Assembly (NCBI GenBank): GCA_017562135.1
Contig: QEYB01000999.1
Location: 496,001 to 560,000, forward strand
Source of the DNA: Dipylidium caninum
Taxonomy: Eukaryota; Platyhelminthes; Cestoda; Cyclophyllidea; Dipylidiidae
DNA length: 64,000 nucleotides
Direction: 5' to 3'
The notes under the pieces are model-generated. The model was not told where the DNA came from. It did not search any database and saw nothing but the letters and a program-made list of their open reading frames with translations. Both the position numbers and the translations under genes were made by a program. This document shows positions 11,728-23,357 of this stretch, one piece after another; the stretch's first letter is position 1, and every line of letters starts with the position of its first letter.

Positions 11728-14700
11728 GAGTTGCACGACCTGATGCGTGTAGGGCGGGAGGCTGGGGACTGGAGGCTGGGAAGTCGCTTTCGATGGTGGG
11801 TCTCGAGGATGACGTGCGAGAAAGGCAGGTGCGGGCTCGGCGGGGAGGAGGTGGAGGAGGTGGAGGCGAGTGACGTGGCAGCGCATGAATGTGTGGGTGC
11901 GCGATCGTCGAGTAGGCGTCAGGTGACAGTGAGCGTTGCGATGCCTTTGGCAGGCGAGTGCAGTTGACACCACTTTAGTTTAGCAGCCGGGGGCGAGAGA
12001 AGAGCAGTTGCTGTCAATGAGACGCAAGCTGATCTGGCAAGAGTAGATGTTGAGGAGCATGAGACAAGGCTGATGCGGAGAAAGAAAATCCACGACGCAG
12101 AATGGTGAAAGTGGCGCCTCTGTGGAACGAAGACGAGTGGACGAAAAAGGACGTTAGACTGTGCAGAGTCCACGGCCCATTCTCGGCGGTGTGCGTGTAT
12201 TGAAGCGAGGGATTAGAGACTGCTCCATGGGCAGTAATCATTGGTCAATTTTGGCGACTGCAGTCAACAGTTGAATCTAGTGACTGCCGCCAAATTGAGA
12301 CGGTCTCCCCCGTGACGATAGAGGCGCGCGTGAACTCGTCTTGCCCCGTGCCTCTCCGATCGGGTAGCACGACAACGGGGAAATGGGGTGTGTTGAAGCA
12401 GAAAGGGGTGGTTGTGCCTGGTGTTCACCTCACCGACCTTTTTTCTTCTCGCCTGCCTGCTTGCCTGTCTGTCTGTCTGTCTGTCTGCTTTGCGAAAGAC
12501 TGTACTCCTGCATCAGTGGAGGTGGAGCATGCTCCTGCCTTGCAGCACTCATCTGCCCACCCACTGCCGTCTGCTCTGTGGACGTGAAAACGCGACTCAA
12601 CTCCACTCCACCCAACTCCGCAGCCAGTCAGCCGAGCAGACTGGAGGGAGACCTCCTCTCAGCGCTGCAGCGCACACACATGCTGTCACACAGACGGTAG
12701 CCGGTGGGACGGGCCGCATGGCTGCGGTGGCAGCCCCGACTGCCGCAAATCTCCTCCCCCCCCCCCCCCACGAGAGTCCACCTCATGGAAGTGTGGATAT
12801 AGGGGAAGGCAGTGGTGAGAGGTGATGGGAGCTTCCGAGTGAGCGAGAGAGCAGGAGAGGACGTGGACGGGGACGGGACGAGGACGAGGGCGAAACACAG
12901 GGCGATAGGTAGGTCGAAGGGCGGGGTCACAAAGAGACGGTGAGCAAGCTCATTGACGAAAGACTGGGCGACAGGCGTAGTTGAACCCGAAATTGCAGTG
13001 CTCGGAGTCTCCCGAGAGGTTCAATTGCTTGGCGTTTTCGCGGAATATTCGCGAGGCCTGCGCGTGTGTGGAACGCTGGGCGTGGCGGAGGAACGAGAGC
13101 GCGGATTAAGCACTCAACGGCCTCTTCTTCTGGCACCAAACAAGCTCTTCTCCGCACTTGTGATTATGACACATTCGCGCGACTTGCAGGACGTTGGCAG
13201 TGTGGGTGAATGAAAGAATGACTGATTGACTGAATGCAAGGCAGAATGAAGTGCCTCGTTTGCGTCTCTGCACATGCAGGACGGAGCAAAGAAGTGAACG
13301 AATCGGTTGATGGAGGGACGGATAAAGATGCGCGAGTGAGGTGGATTTCTGCGGCTGAGAGAGGAATCGATGTGAGGTGCAGGGGGTGGGGGTGGTGGTG
13401 GTGGTGGAGGAAATAGAGATTCGTGGGTCTGAAGTCAAAGGCAGCTGATGTGCAGAATTTGGGGAAACTTTCGTCCACCGCAGACCACTTTCACTACGCC
13501 GTTGAGAAGACGGTCTGCACGGACTGATCTGTCGCAGACGTCATGTGATTCGACGACGAAGCGCAAAGTGCCCGAGGCCAGACAACGACGCCTCCTCACG
13601 TGCCACCTGGCGTCAGCCCCGCCACGTCGGTCGCATTGGCATCGTCGGTGTCTCACTTCTCTCTGTCACTCGCTTTCTTCTCACCAAGGCCGTTTCTGTT
13701 GACTCCTCGCTGCCGTCTGGACGAGTCATTCAACGCATGTTTGTGCGTGTCCACACGCCTGTCAATGGAGTGGGTGGAGCAGCACCACAACGCAACCGCC
13801 ACCCTCGCCCCGCCTCGCCTCGCCTCGCCTCGCATCCTCCCGCTCGCCCGCCCCCCTTGCCCTTCGCCGGTCCGCCCTCCAAACACACGGTTACACGCAC
13901 ACAGCGACTCCTTCATGCAGAACCAAGTCGTGAGTTGTGACTGTGGCCGCTCACATTCGACTGTGAACGCTTTAGCGGTGCCTAGGTGTCCTGGTCGCAG
14001 GGACGTCGCGCGCCTGCTGCATCTCCGGCTTTTGCTTCTCGAGGAGGAGACGACGTCACCCCTCCCCTGCCACCGCTGTCATTGCGGAAAATCTCCTGCT
14101 CCAGGCACAGCGCCCGCCGACGCGACTGCGACGACGAGGTCATCGAGGCCGAGACGAGACGTGACGGGATGAGACGCGACGAGATGAGGAGAGGAGAGGA
14201 GAGGAGAGGAGGGGAGAGGAGAGGAGAGGAGAGGAGGGAGAGGAGGAGGGGAGGGGAGAGGAGGGGAGAGGAGAGGGGAGGAGACGCTGGACAAAGTTTG
14301 ACGCCATGCTGACGGACGTGAATACTGAATGGTCAGTTTCTCAAATGGCAGCAAGTCGCGCAGCGCCTGTCTTCGCTAAACAGCCATCCACATGCGATGG
14401 ACATTTCGTTGAAACTTGCACACAGCCGCGCGGAGTGATGACCTGGTGCGCCGCAAGGGAGGACTGGACTCACTAGACATGTTGGGGGATTTGCTTCCAA
14501 CTGTTGAAATTCATCTATAAAATTTTCCTTGAGAGCTGAAGTGAGCCGTGAAACCGTCCACGAGAATGTTACCCAGGTACATCCTCTGTGATGTGCTTGA
14601 GACGACGCTGCGCCTTTAGATGAGGCCGACGACAGCATTCGTGAACTGCACTGCCAACTGCCTCGATTGCTTCAAGCCTGGGCGGCCGGTGACATTCACC

Positions 14701-15070
14701 TGCATTCATTAGCTTCTTCTACACAGTTTCGAGAATGAACGTTTGCTTTGCAAACCACGTGAAGCTGCGTTCGCTGTTGATCTTTGCAACCGAGCGACTT
14801 CGAAAATGCTCTACAACTCTTGGAAACAGCGATTTTACTGTCGCTTTGCAGCGCAACACTTGTTGGCTGGAGGCGCAGTTGTCGTGATGTCTTTGCGAGG
14901 AGAACGCGGTCGCACTTCGCAGTCAGTGATGAGGTGAAGAAATCTCCGCATTCTCCCTGTTGGCGAGGTGGAGGCCGGGACAAAGTTGTATTAATGGTGA
15001 GTAACTTTGGGGGGCTTCTCCAAATTTCATTTCTTTATGGCCATCCATAATTACACGCTCTGTCAACACA
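11728..15070. other. GC-rich stretch without a recognised gene
   Basis: Contains simple repeats: GAGGA-type runs near 11700-11730 and at 14187-14283, a CTGT run near 12463-12487, a poly-C run near 12757-12770, and CGCCT pentamers near 13807-13830. Open frames of 60-190 codons overlap on both strands and show no known domain. A search for a calponin-homology domain belonging to the downstream IQGAP gene found nothing convincing. Confidence 0.6.
14187..14283 (+). repeat. GGAGA-type simple repeat
   Basis: Purine-only tract of GGAGA/GGGGAGA units. It resembles the purine tracts of the inverted-repeat arms but lies outside them. Confidence 0.85.
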
Positions 15071-18000
15071 GACCACACCCCTGACGCCGAGCATAGAGCA
15101 TCATGCACGTCTGCAGTATCGATACCACGTGGGGCAAGACACCACGTGTTGCGCCCAGTCCCTTCTCCCACTCGTCCCTCGTGTCGTCCCAATGAGGAGC
15201 AGCCTTTTCGTGCGTCTGCGGGACTCCATCCTCCACCAAGACGTGGACCAGTGCTTCCGCAACCTCCAACATCCCAGCCTGCGTCTCGGCCGCCTCCTCC
15301 ACCCCCGCCACAAGGAGTGGTACTTCGTCGTTCTGGAGAGTCACCTAGGCATCATAACCCAACGCGTAGATGAGGCTACGGACGATGGACACGAGGCCTT
15401 GTCGCGAACTCTCCTGACCTCCCTCCAATTAGCCAATGAGTACGCACGACGCGAGGTGCTGTTGGACACTGCGCTTCAGCAAATCAACTCGGTTCTTGAG
15501 AAGGACGACGCGCTCCTCACATTCTCCGTCCTCCTTCACCACAACGACACGCTGGGTGGGATCGTCGGCGGCCTGGTCACCATCGCCTCTACTCCACCGT
15601 CCACGAAGAAATCTGAGCAGGAATTACGGCAGGAGTTTGCGCAGGAGATGGCTCAGGAGATAATGCGGGAAGTGGAATTGTCGACGAAGATGCGTCCTCG
15701 GATTGACGTCATCCACAGAGAGCTGGTGTCGGCGATGAAGGAGAAGGGCGAACACCTGACCTACGAGGAGGTGCTCATCGTCCTGCGCGTGCTGCGCCAC
15801 GTGATGCGGCTGAACGAGGCGGTGGTGGAGGGGGACGAGGCAGAGTTGATTCAAGTGCTCAGGTCGCCGGACGCCCTGTGGGAAAATGTGGTGGAGATGG
15901 TGGCTGAGCGGGTGGGTCAGTGGGGCGCGGTCTACTTGAGCAGACTCTGCGATGCGCTCAGCCAGAAGACAACAGAGAGGGGTGAGTTGAGCTGGCGACA
16001 ATAGTCGTAGCGACGAGTCGGGTCCTTAATTCGGTCTTTCTTTTCCCCTTTCCTGTTTGCCCCTCCCCTTCCTCTCTTCCTCTACACCGTCCTTCAGCCT
16101 CTTCCTCTCACTCCCATCCTTTTCCGCGCATTCATTTCTGTTCACCTCGCTGCCTCGCATCTTTTGTCACAGCCTCCACTGCAACTCGTCCTCCTCACGC
16201 AAGCCTGTCTCCAACTCGTCGACTTGCGGGATCACCTCAGGCGCCCCTGCAATCTCAAAAGGCCACCTCGTGCGATCTGTCCAGAGTCGTTAGTTATGAA
16301 AGTCTCCTATGCGTCGTGGACGAGATTCCCCTTCCTCGTCACAGACATCTGAGCTCAGATTCAGCAGACACGCCTCACTCTACCCTTCCTGACTAGCGCG
16401 TCCACCCATTCTACCTTCATGTCCACTGCGACATTTCTAATGGCAAAAATGGCCGACCGACCAATAAACTGATCTAACGAAGTGATGGCTGCCATGGGAA
16501 GGGAGGAGGGGAAGCGGGGATAGCAATAGTGTCGAAGCAAGACTGTCCCGCGTCGCCTGACCAAGAACACTGTTAGGGAGAGTGTCGTGCATTTCAAGAC
16601 CACAGTGAAATTGCCTTTGTAGGCCAACCGGCTATCCTCACTCACGGTGAAATTCAAAATATTGTTGACACAATCTTCAGAGAAAGACAACGGCAACGCA
16701 GACACTCGGTCGATCGCAGCCTTCACCACCCGTTGAACGTGGTGCTGCCTGCCCTCACGAACCACCCCCACCACGAGGACCAAGTCGACTGTGACGTGGA
16801 GGTGGACCGGGAAGAAGAGGAGGACGAGTACGTGCGTGGCGATGGCCAAGTCGGGAATGAGGATGAAGGCGAGGATGAAGACAGCGACGACGAAGATGAT
16901 GACGATGTGAAGGACGCAAATTGGACTGGACTTGAGAGAACGTCGTCGACGAAGAGCTGCAGGTACTACCTGTCTCGCCTCAGCTCCAGCCTGGCTCCGG
17001 GACACGAGTTTGTGCTCTGGGGCTGGCTGCAGGCACTCAGAGCCACCGGTTGTCTCTCCAAAGTCACCTTCGATCTCTGCGCCCATCACATCCACCTCTA
17101 CCGCCACTTCCTCACTCCCTTCGGCGTCCTCACCGCAGCTCGTGTCGCCAAGGCTCTCGACTCCGCCCACTCCACATACAGCCGCGCTCTCACCTTGGGT
17201 AGGACGTTGGCTGAGTTGAATATCTTGTTGCAGACACCGGGTCGTGAAGAAGACTTGCGACGTTTCCTGCTCCAGGCGGCCGATAGACCAGTGACCTCGT
17301 CTTCCGCCGGCGATACTACCCTGCATGTGGAGAAGAGACACATTGTGGAGTATGTGGACGAACTCTCCCATGTAAGACCCTCGTGCCGAACTTGTCACAG
17401 TGTTAGGCTTTTTGAGAGACGTGTGAAGCAGAATTAGAGACTGCGGACGAAACATGACATTGTCACTTCTTTGTGCAGTTAAAGAGATGCAAGATGGCGG
17501 AGGCGTGGACGCAGAGGGAGAATTCAAAAGCTCCGGGGAAAGCGAAATCGGAGGAGGAGGACGGGAGCGGTTGGTTGGTCGCCAGTCTTCCACTGGTGGG
17601 AGCGGAGACCCGAGTACACTTCTACTTCAACGTCACGTCGCACCGTCTCATTTGGAAGCCCTCGCACACCGTTGCTGAGCCCACCTGTATAGACGCCTGT
17701 CTGTTGAGTGGAGAGGAAATTGAACAGTGCATAGATAATGTCAATTCGGGTCTTCTGCCGCAGGACAGTGAGGAGAATGAGAAAGGGGAGAAACAGAGTG
17801 ATAAGAAGACTCACATCTGTCCAGAAGCCTTTGACTTCCTCGACCGTCTCATACGAGCGTGGATCCTGCGACAGCACTACTACGAGTGGAGCTGCGCCCT
17901 CATCACAGGCATCAGAACAATTTGTGCGAACAGCCTTCTTCTCTGCGCCATCTGCCGCTTCCAGGCTCTGTGGAGAGGCTTCCGTATGCGTCGTCGGTAC

Positions 18001-21000
18001 AGAGCCTACCTCAACTCCCTCCGTTCACCCAAGGTTCACGCAGCGGCTCGGAAGATCCTCGCCTTTATCCGAAGACATCGTCGACGTCGTTTCATCGAGA
18101 GGACGGTGGAGGCGGTGTGGCGAGTGCTGAGCCGCGTGCGACGGATTCAAGCCCTGTGGCGTGGATTTAGTCTGAGACGAATACTCACTCGCTCCTCCTA
18201 GCCCTCAATCCCTTGTCGCAGGCTGCCAGTGCAACGCCTCCGCTGGTCGGTCTGGCAGCACTCTGTGCCAGTGGCCTTGTTCCCCCTCGCGCCGACAGCA
18301 TCTACGACCACCAGTTAGGCTGCTTCCAGGCCGCCCGGGAAATCGAGAAGAAGGCCCTGGTTTTAGTCCAACTGGAGACGGAAGTGGAGCGTGTGTCGAC
18401 GCTACTCGGTGTGGTGGAGGAGATGCGTAAAAGGGTTCTCAGGTCCCCGCTAAAGCGGCCACTGTTCTGCCTCTCCAAAGTCGCACACTGCACCACCCAA
18501 CCGGCCTTTGTCGACAAGAGCCTTCACGTGCCACTCTCGCCCGATCATCAGGTCGCCCAAAAGTACGGGGGACTGCTCTTTCTACTCTACACTCAGCCCG
18601 ACTATCTGGCACGACTGCTAGTGGAGTTGCCTTTCAACGTACTCTGGTGTGAGGAGTCTGATGCCGCCTTTCACATCGCCACACCCTCCCGCTTCGGCCT
18701 CCGGCTCGAACGCATAATCCTCGCCTTCTTCAACTACGGCAAAACCGGCCTCGACGAAATCACCTTCACCTTCCTCCTCACTCGCGCGCTTCACATGCAC
18801 ATAAATGCCACCTCGTGGAAGGACGTGAGGGCGAGGAGAGGACACTTTGCTTTGCGTCTGGCAGTTGTCATGACACACGTCAGACAGTCGGCGGAGAGAG
18901 GCAGTGTAGAAGGCCTCACGGCTTTAGTGCAGGAGATCCTCACTGCCCATTCGAGGTGGCAGACGGGTGAGGACACCCCCGCGGCCTCGAGAATGCCCCA
19001 AGGCGACGTAGTGGCTTCTCGGTCAGACGTGAGTCCTCCCAGCCTCTCCCCCCCTCCCCTCCAACATCCCCACTCCCTCCTCAAGCGGCCTCGCGTATTG
19101 GAGGAGTGAGTGTGTAGGTTATCGCCGTCTTTGCCATTGTCGTCGGGGCTTATATGCCCGATGTCAATGCAATGCGCTGTCACGTGTCATGTGGTCGCCT
19201 TTGTGTTGCAGAATGGGAGCAGTTTTGGGAAGAGAAGGGACGATGAGGAGCTCAAAATGTTGGATGCGGAGGAAGGATTAGAAGACAACGCGGGGCATAA
19301 GATGGATATCAGGCGAGTACATGAATTTGGCAACACAATGCCACGGAGCGCCTCGACCGTGGCTGACGTGACATGGCTGGTCCGGGCAACCGAACGCCTC
19401 TGTTTCGCGCTCTTCGAGGAGGCGGGTGGAATCGCCCTCCCACCGCCTCTGCTCCGCCTCATCCGTGAGGTCTTCCGTCTACTGCAAAAGCGTTTTCCAT
19501 GTCAACCGACGAAGGACTTCTTGAAGGTGAAGCATATACTCCTCCACGTCCCTCGCTTCTGCCGTAATGCATTCATTCAGGGCATCTATTCAAAAGTAGG
19601 CGAGTTCAGCTGATCTCATCTGCCTCGGGCTCCGTAAAGTTGGATTGGCGTGTACTAGGGCAAGAAAATGTTCCCCTCTGACGGAAAAGTGTAAGGGATG
19701 TTGCATTTCTCCCTCTACAGTTCATCGGTCTGCATCTTTTTCATCGCTACATCCACTCCATCATCCTCACGCCCGACGCCTTCGCTCGCACCGTGACAGA
19801 CGGGACGGGAAGAGGTGATGAGATGCACCGCACCCGTCTGGCGGGTTTGTCACGTCTCTTGTGTCTGGTGGTGGAGAACAAGGGCATCTTCACCGGCACT
19901 CCGTTGACAGACAGGACGCACGAGTTGAACACTCTCATCAGGACGTGGCACAACCGCTTCAAGGCCTACTTCGCTAAGGTCCTTGGCGACGAGAGCACTT
20001 GGCACACCTCAGCGATAAATTTACGACGTGCGGCCGAGGCGTGGACACGGCGACTGCCCTCCTGCAAGGCGGTGCCAAAAAAAATCGAGACTGTCGTCGC
20101 GCTGAATGTCGAGGTGATTGTGCAGACTACTTCTGCTAACTGTGTCCAACTTTCGCATCTTCCCTGAGAACAGCACTCGTCGCACCAACACCGCCACCGC
20201 CACTGGCGTCTCCCTCATCTAGCCACTCGCACATCGGCTTATGAGATGTCAAAATGGTCAACATGATGGTAGACGAAAGGGGAAGGGACACATCAGAGGA
20301 GTGGACGAAGAGTTGGAGCTGTCTCGCGCTCCCCGCCTTGTCAGCCATGAACACACAATCGGAAAAGCGCAGCTGGTGGGATGAAGGTGGAGGTGACGCC
20401 GGCCCCTGGTGTCTCATGCTTATTCCACCGTCATTCGGTCTGTCCTCCCATAAAGCAATCGAAGCGTTGCTCGTCTCCTAGTTTTCCCTCTACTTGACCA
20501 GTCACCACCTTGATGGGCCAGAGTGGGACTTACACAATATGTTTGCTGTAGGAACTGGTTGATCTTCACCGACTGGTCAACGCATATCGTGTGAAAATGG
20601 CCCCCAACCCCGACGACGCACTCCACCGGGAACTGGAACGTGCCGGTCAGCTGCCCCAGGCGCTCTACCGCCATCCTCACGGGGACAGCCAACACGTCGA
20701 CGCAGGCGCGGAGGATGAGTCGCTGTGGCACCTCGAGATGACCAGACCGAAGTTCAGCAAACCCGCCACAGCGGCATTGGAGACCTTCACACTGAAGGAA
20801 CACATCACCTCAATGCTGGCTGCATCCGGGCTGCCTCTGCGTGTGTTGTCGGTAGAGAATCCTGTTGGCAGTGACAACAACAGCAACCACACTGCCTCAT
20901 GTCGACCTCGACCTGGTGAAACTAAGGTGTGAGATGCAGGGACATTGGTTATCTGCGCCGACAGCGTCACTACCAAACTCGACTGGCGAAGTTCTTACAG

Positions 21001-23357
21001 TAGACACCTAGCTCAACCGGTTGTGGTAGCTTTAATCCATCCCGTCCCCTCCCGTCAAGTTGCAGGCTGTCAGCCGACTTAAGCAGGAGCTTGCGTATAA
21101 GACTAAACGGTTTCCACGCCTTCTTGCCTAATAGAACGTGAGGATGCACAAGCCGCTATCACGATACTACCGGCTGCAGTGCGGGGAATCATCGGAGGTG
21201 GTGATGTCCGAGAGCGACCAATTGCGACTGCCCATTGGGGCGAGGAACGCGGAGGAGTTGGCCAACGCCTGTCTTTACGCGGCCAGAGCGCTGGACCTCC
21301 ATGCTACCGCCTGCTTCTCCTTCGGCTCTAGAACCTGCTGTCCGCTCCAAACGCCTTGCCCAGAAGTCTATTCCACCCACGCCGCCCCGACCGCCTGCCT
21401 GCACGTCCACGCCCACTGCGCCACTTCGGGGATCTCGACGGAGTCGCACCTGACTAAACACACATTCCAGCCTGAGGCGAAGAGCTGTGTCTTCTGTGCC
21501 TCCGAACGATGTTCTCGTCGTCCCTACCAACTCGTGTTCGGTTGGACCGAGGCCCTCACACCACCACCGAAACGCCCAGTGAAGACGTCACGACCGCAGG
21601 GGTGCAGCAACTCTGCTGCTCAGGTCAGCGGAGAAGGTGCACGCGACGCATTCGTTATCGGTGGAAAGCGCAAAACAACGCGGTTGATGATCGGCGAGGA
21701 CGGTGTGACAGTGTCGGCAGTAGCCTCACAGCATGAGAAGATCGTATCTCCCCTCGAAGCGCGCCATCTAGGCTCCTCGTGGACTGTGGCCAAGAAGGAG
21801 ATGATGCACTTATTTGCGTGGTTGGCGAGACACAGTAAGGCTGCTTCCTCCTTCCTCGGTGTGCACTGTAACAGAGTTCGAAGCAGTAGAGCGGTCCTCG
21901 TAGGAATTCGGGCGGGGCGGGAGTGGGAAAGTGGGTGTTTCTGCAGCTCACCCAACTTCATCCACATAGCTGGTTGAGTGCTCGTCTGTCTGCAGGAGGT
22001 CTGCTCAGCGAAGAAGTGAGGCTGGAGAGGCAGAAGAGCATCCGCCATGTGCCCAGTTGGTTCAGTCTCCTCCAGTGCTGGCTCGCGCGCAGCGAAGTTT
22101 GCATCCAGGTCCGCATCTCCAAACGCCGGTCTCCTTCTTCCTCTTTTTTCTCTTCTCCCACCGATGACGAATTTACGACGCAGCGACTGCAAACGAGTGT
22201 GGCCACACTGCACTCCGCAATCTGCGATATTCAGAGCTTCACCGGCCAAAGCCTCACTGCAGTATGGCAAGTGCGTGTCACCAACTCTCGTCTGCCGCCC
22301 TGACTTCAAGTCCAAGTGCAGCTGGCACTGGCGTCTTTTCGTCCCACTAGGATCTCGTAGTGGACGTGACGCGCGACGTTTTCCACCTGGATGCGGCCTG
22401 TCGGGAGACCAAGTGGTGGCGGATTGGCCAGCGTCTGGCCGTCGTCAACTATGCGATGGAGGAGCGCATTCACGAGAATCGCCTCACCTTGAAGACGATG
22501 AAGCAGGCACTGTCGCAAGCCCTCCAACCTCACGCCTCGTTGTCGAGCAAATTTGCTATCAGGTGCGACGTCTGCCTCGTCAACGTCCCGTCTCTGCCCG
22601 TCTCTTTCCGTCACCTCAGTTGACTTCTTCTCCTGACAAACACGTTGGTGCCTCGCCTTTCACCAACTCTCCTCGTAAACACTTTCGCCTTCTAAGTGCA
22701 ATGTGGTTGTGGCGCACCTCTCACAAACTCCTTCTGTGCACACTAAGGATTTGCGTCAAGTAGACAGAACCACTCCGATGCTTACCTCTCCACTTTCTCC
22801 GCTGTCTCTGCCTTCTCTCACCTTCTCTCACCTTCTCTCACCTTCACCCGCCTTCTGCCACCTTTGCCGCTGAAGTCGTTTCAGTAGTCTGTTCTTTTCA
22901 TTCTCCATCTCTCAGGTGCACACGCGTGCTGGGCGTCAGTCTGCCCTTCAGCTACCTCGTGAGCCACAGCATTCTGGCCGAGGTGCTCTGTGTCCTCTCC
23001 GCCAAGCAGATGCGCAATATGCGACTGGACGTCGTGGCGATGTCGAGCGCAGTCTCAGCAGGCCGCTTCTCGCTCACCGTCTCCCTGCTCCACGTGCGGT
23101 GGGAGGAGCCCGAAGAAATTCAGTTGGCGCATCTCCTCTGGTCCATGCACTGTGGTGAAACTACGTTGACGCTGTTTGCGGGTCAACTGCGCTTCAACAT
23201 GGAGTGCCTTGTGAAGATGATTTGGAAGAAATTCTACGCAGGCCTGACACCTTATTCACGCGCCCACTCGCCACCCTACACCATCGCCTCCTACGCCTCC
23301 TCTTCCCCTTCCCCTTCCTCACCTACCAGCCTGCCGCCGGATGCTCAGCGTGTATGA
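15071..23357 (+). CDS. IQGAP-like Ras GTPase-activating-like scaffold protein
   Basis: Cytoskeletal scaffold that in other animals binds Rac1/Cdc42, calmodulin and actin. Proposed exons: 15071-15981, 16204-16288, 16681-17371, 17479 to about 18135, 18222-19028, 19212-19595, 19721-20113, 20552-20926, 21135-21834, 21996-22108, 22351-22562 and 22916-23357; most join in phase. In order it shows IQGAP repeats (15.1-17.4 kb), an acidic insert (16.79-16.92 kb), a WW-like segment (HFYFNVTSHRLIWKP) and IQ motifs (FQALWRGFRMRRRYR). The GAP-related domain includes QPDYLARLLVELP and ILTPDAFA, followed by IAPE-like APNPDDALHRELERAG. The RasGAP C-terminal end includes LRFNMECLVKMIWKKFYAG and then a Ser/Pro tail. 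No calponin-homology domain was found, so the 5' part is missing, elsewhere, or lost. Exon 16204-16288 and the end of the fourth exon are the weakest calls. Codon use is strongly GC-rich compared with genes beyond 37 kb. Confidence 0.85.
22811..22840 (+). repeat. CCTTCTCTCA tandem repeat in IQGAP intron
   Basis: Three perfect copies of a 10-bp unit in the intron before the last IQGAP exon. It forms part of a pyrimidine-rich run ahead of the acceptor at 22915. Confidence 0.85.

Noticed and set aside
16361..17593. Minus-strand open frame of 410 codons
   Set aside because: It is antisense to IQGAP exons in GC-rich DNA, where long shadow frames are common. The plus-strand frames match IQGAP.
21620..22315. 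Minus-strand open frame of 231 codons
   Set aside because: It overlaps IQGAP exons and introns antisense and has no domain.
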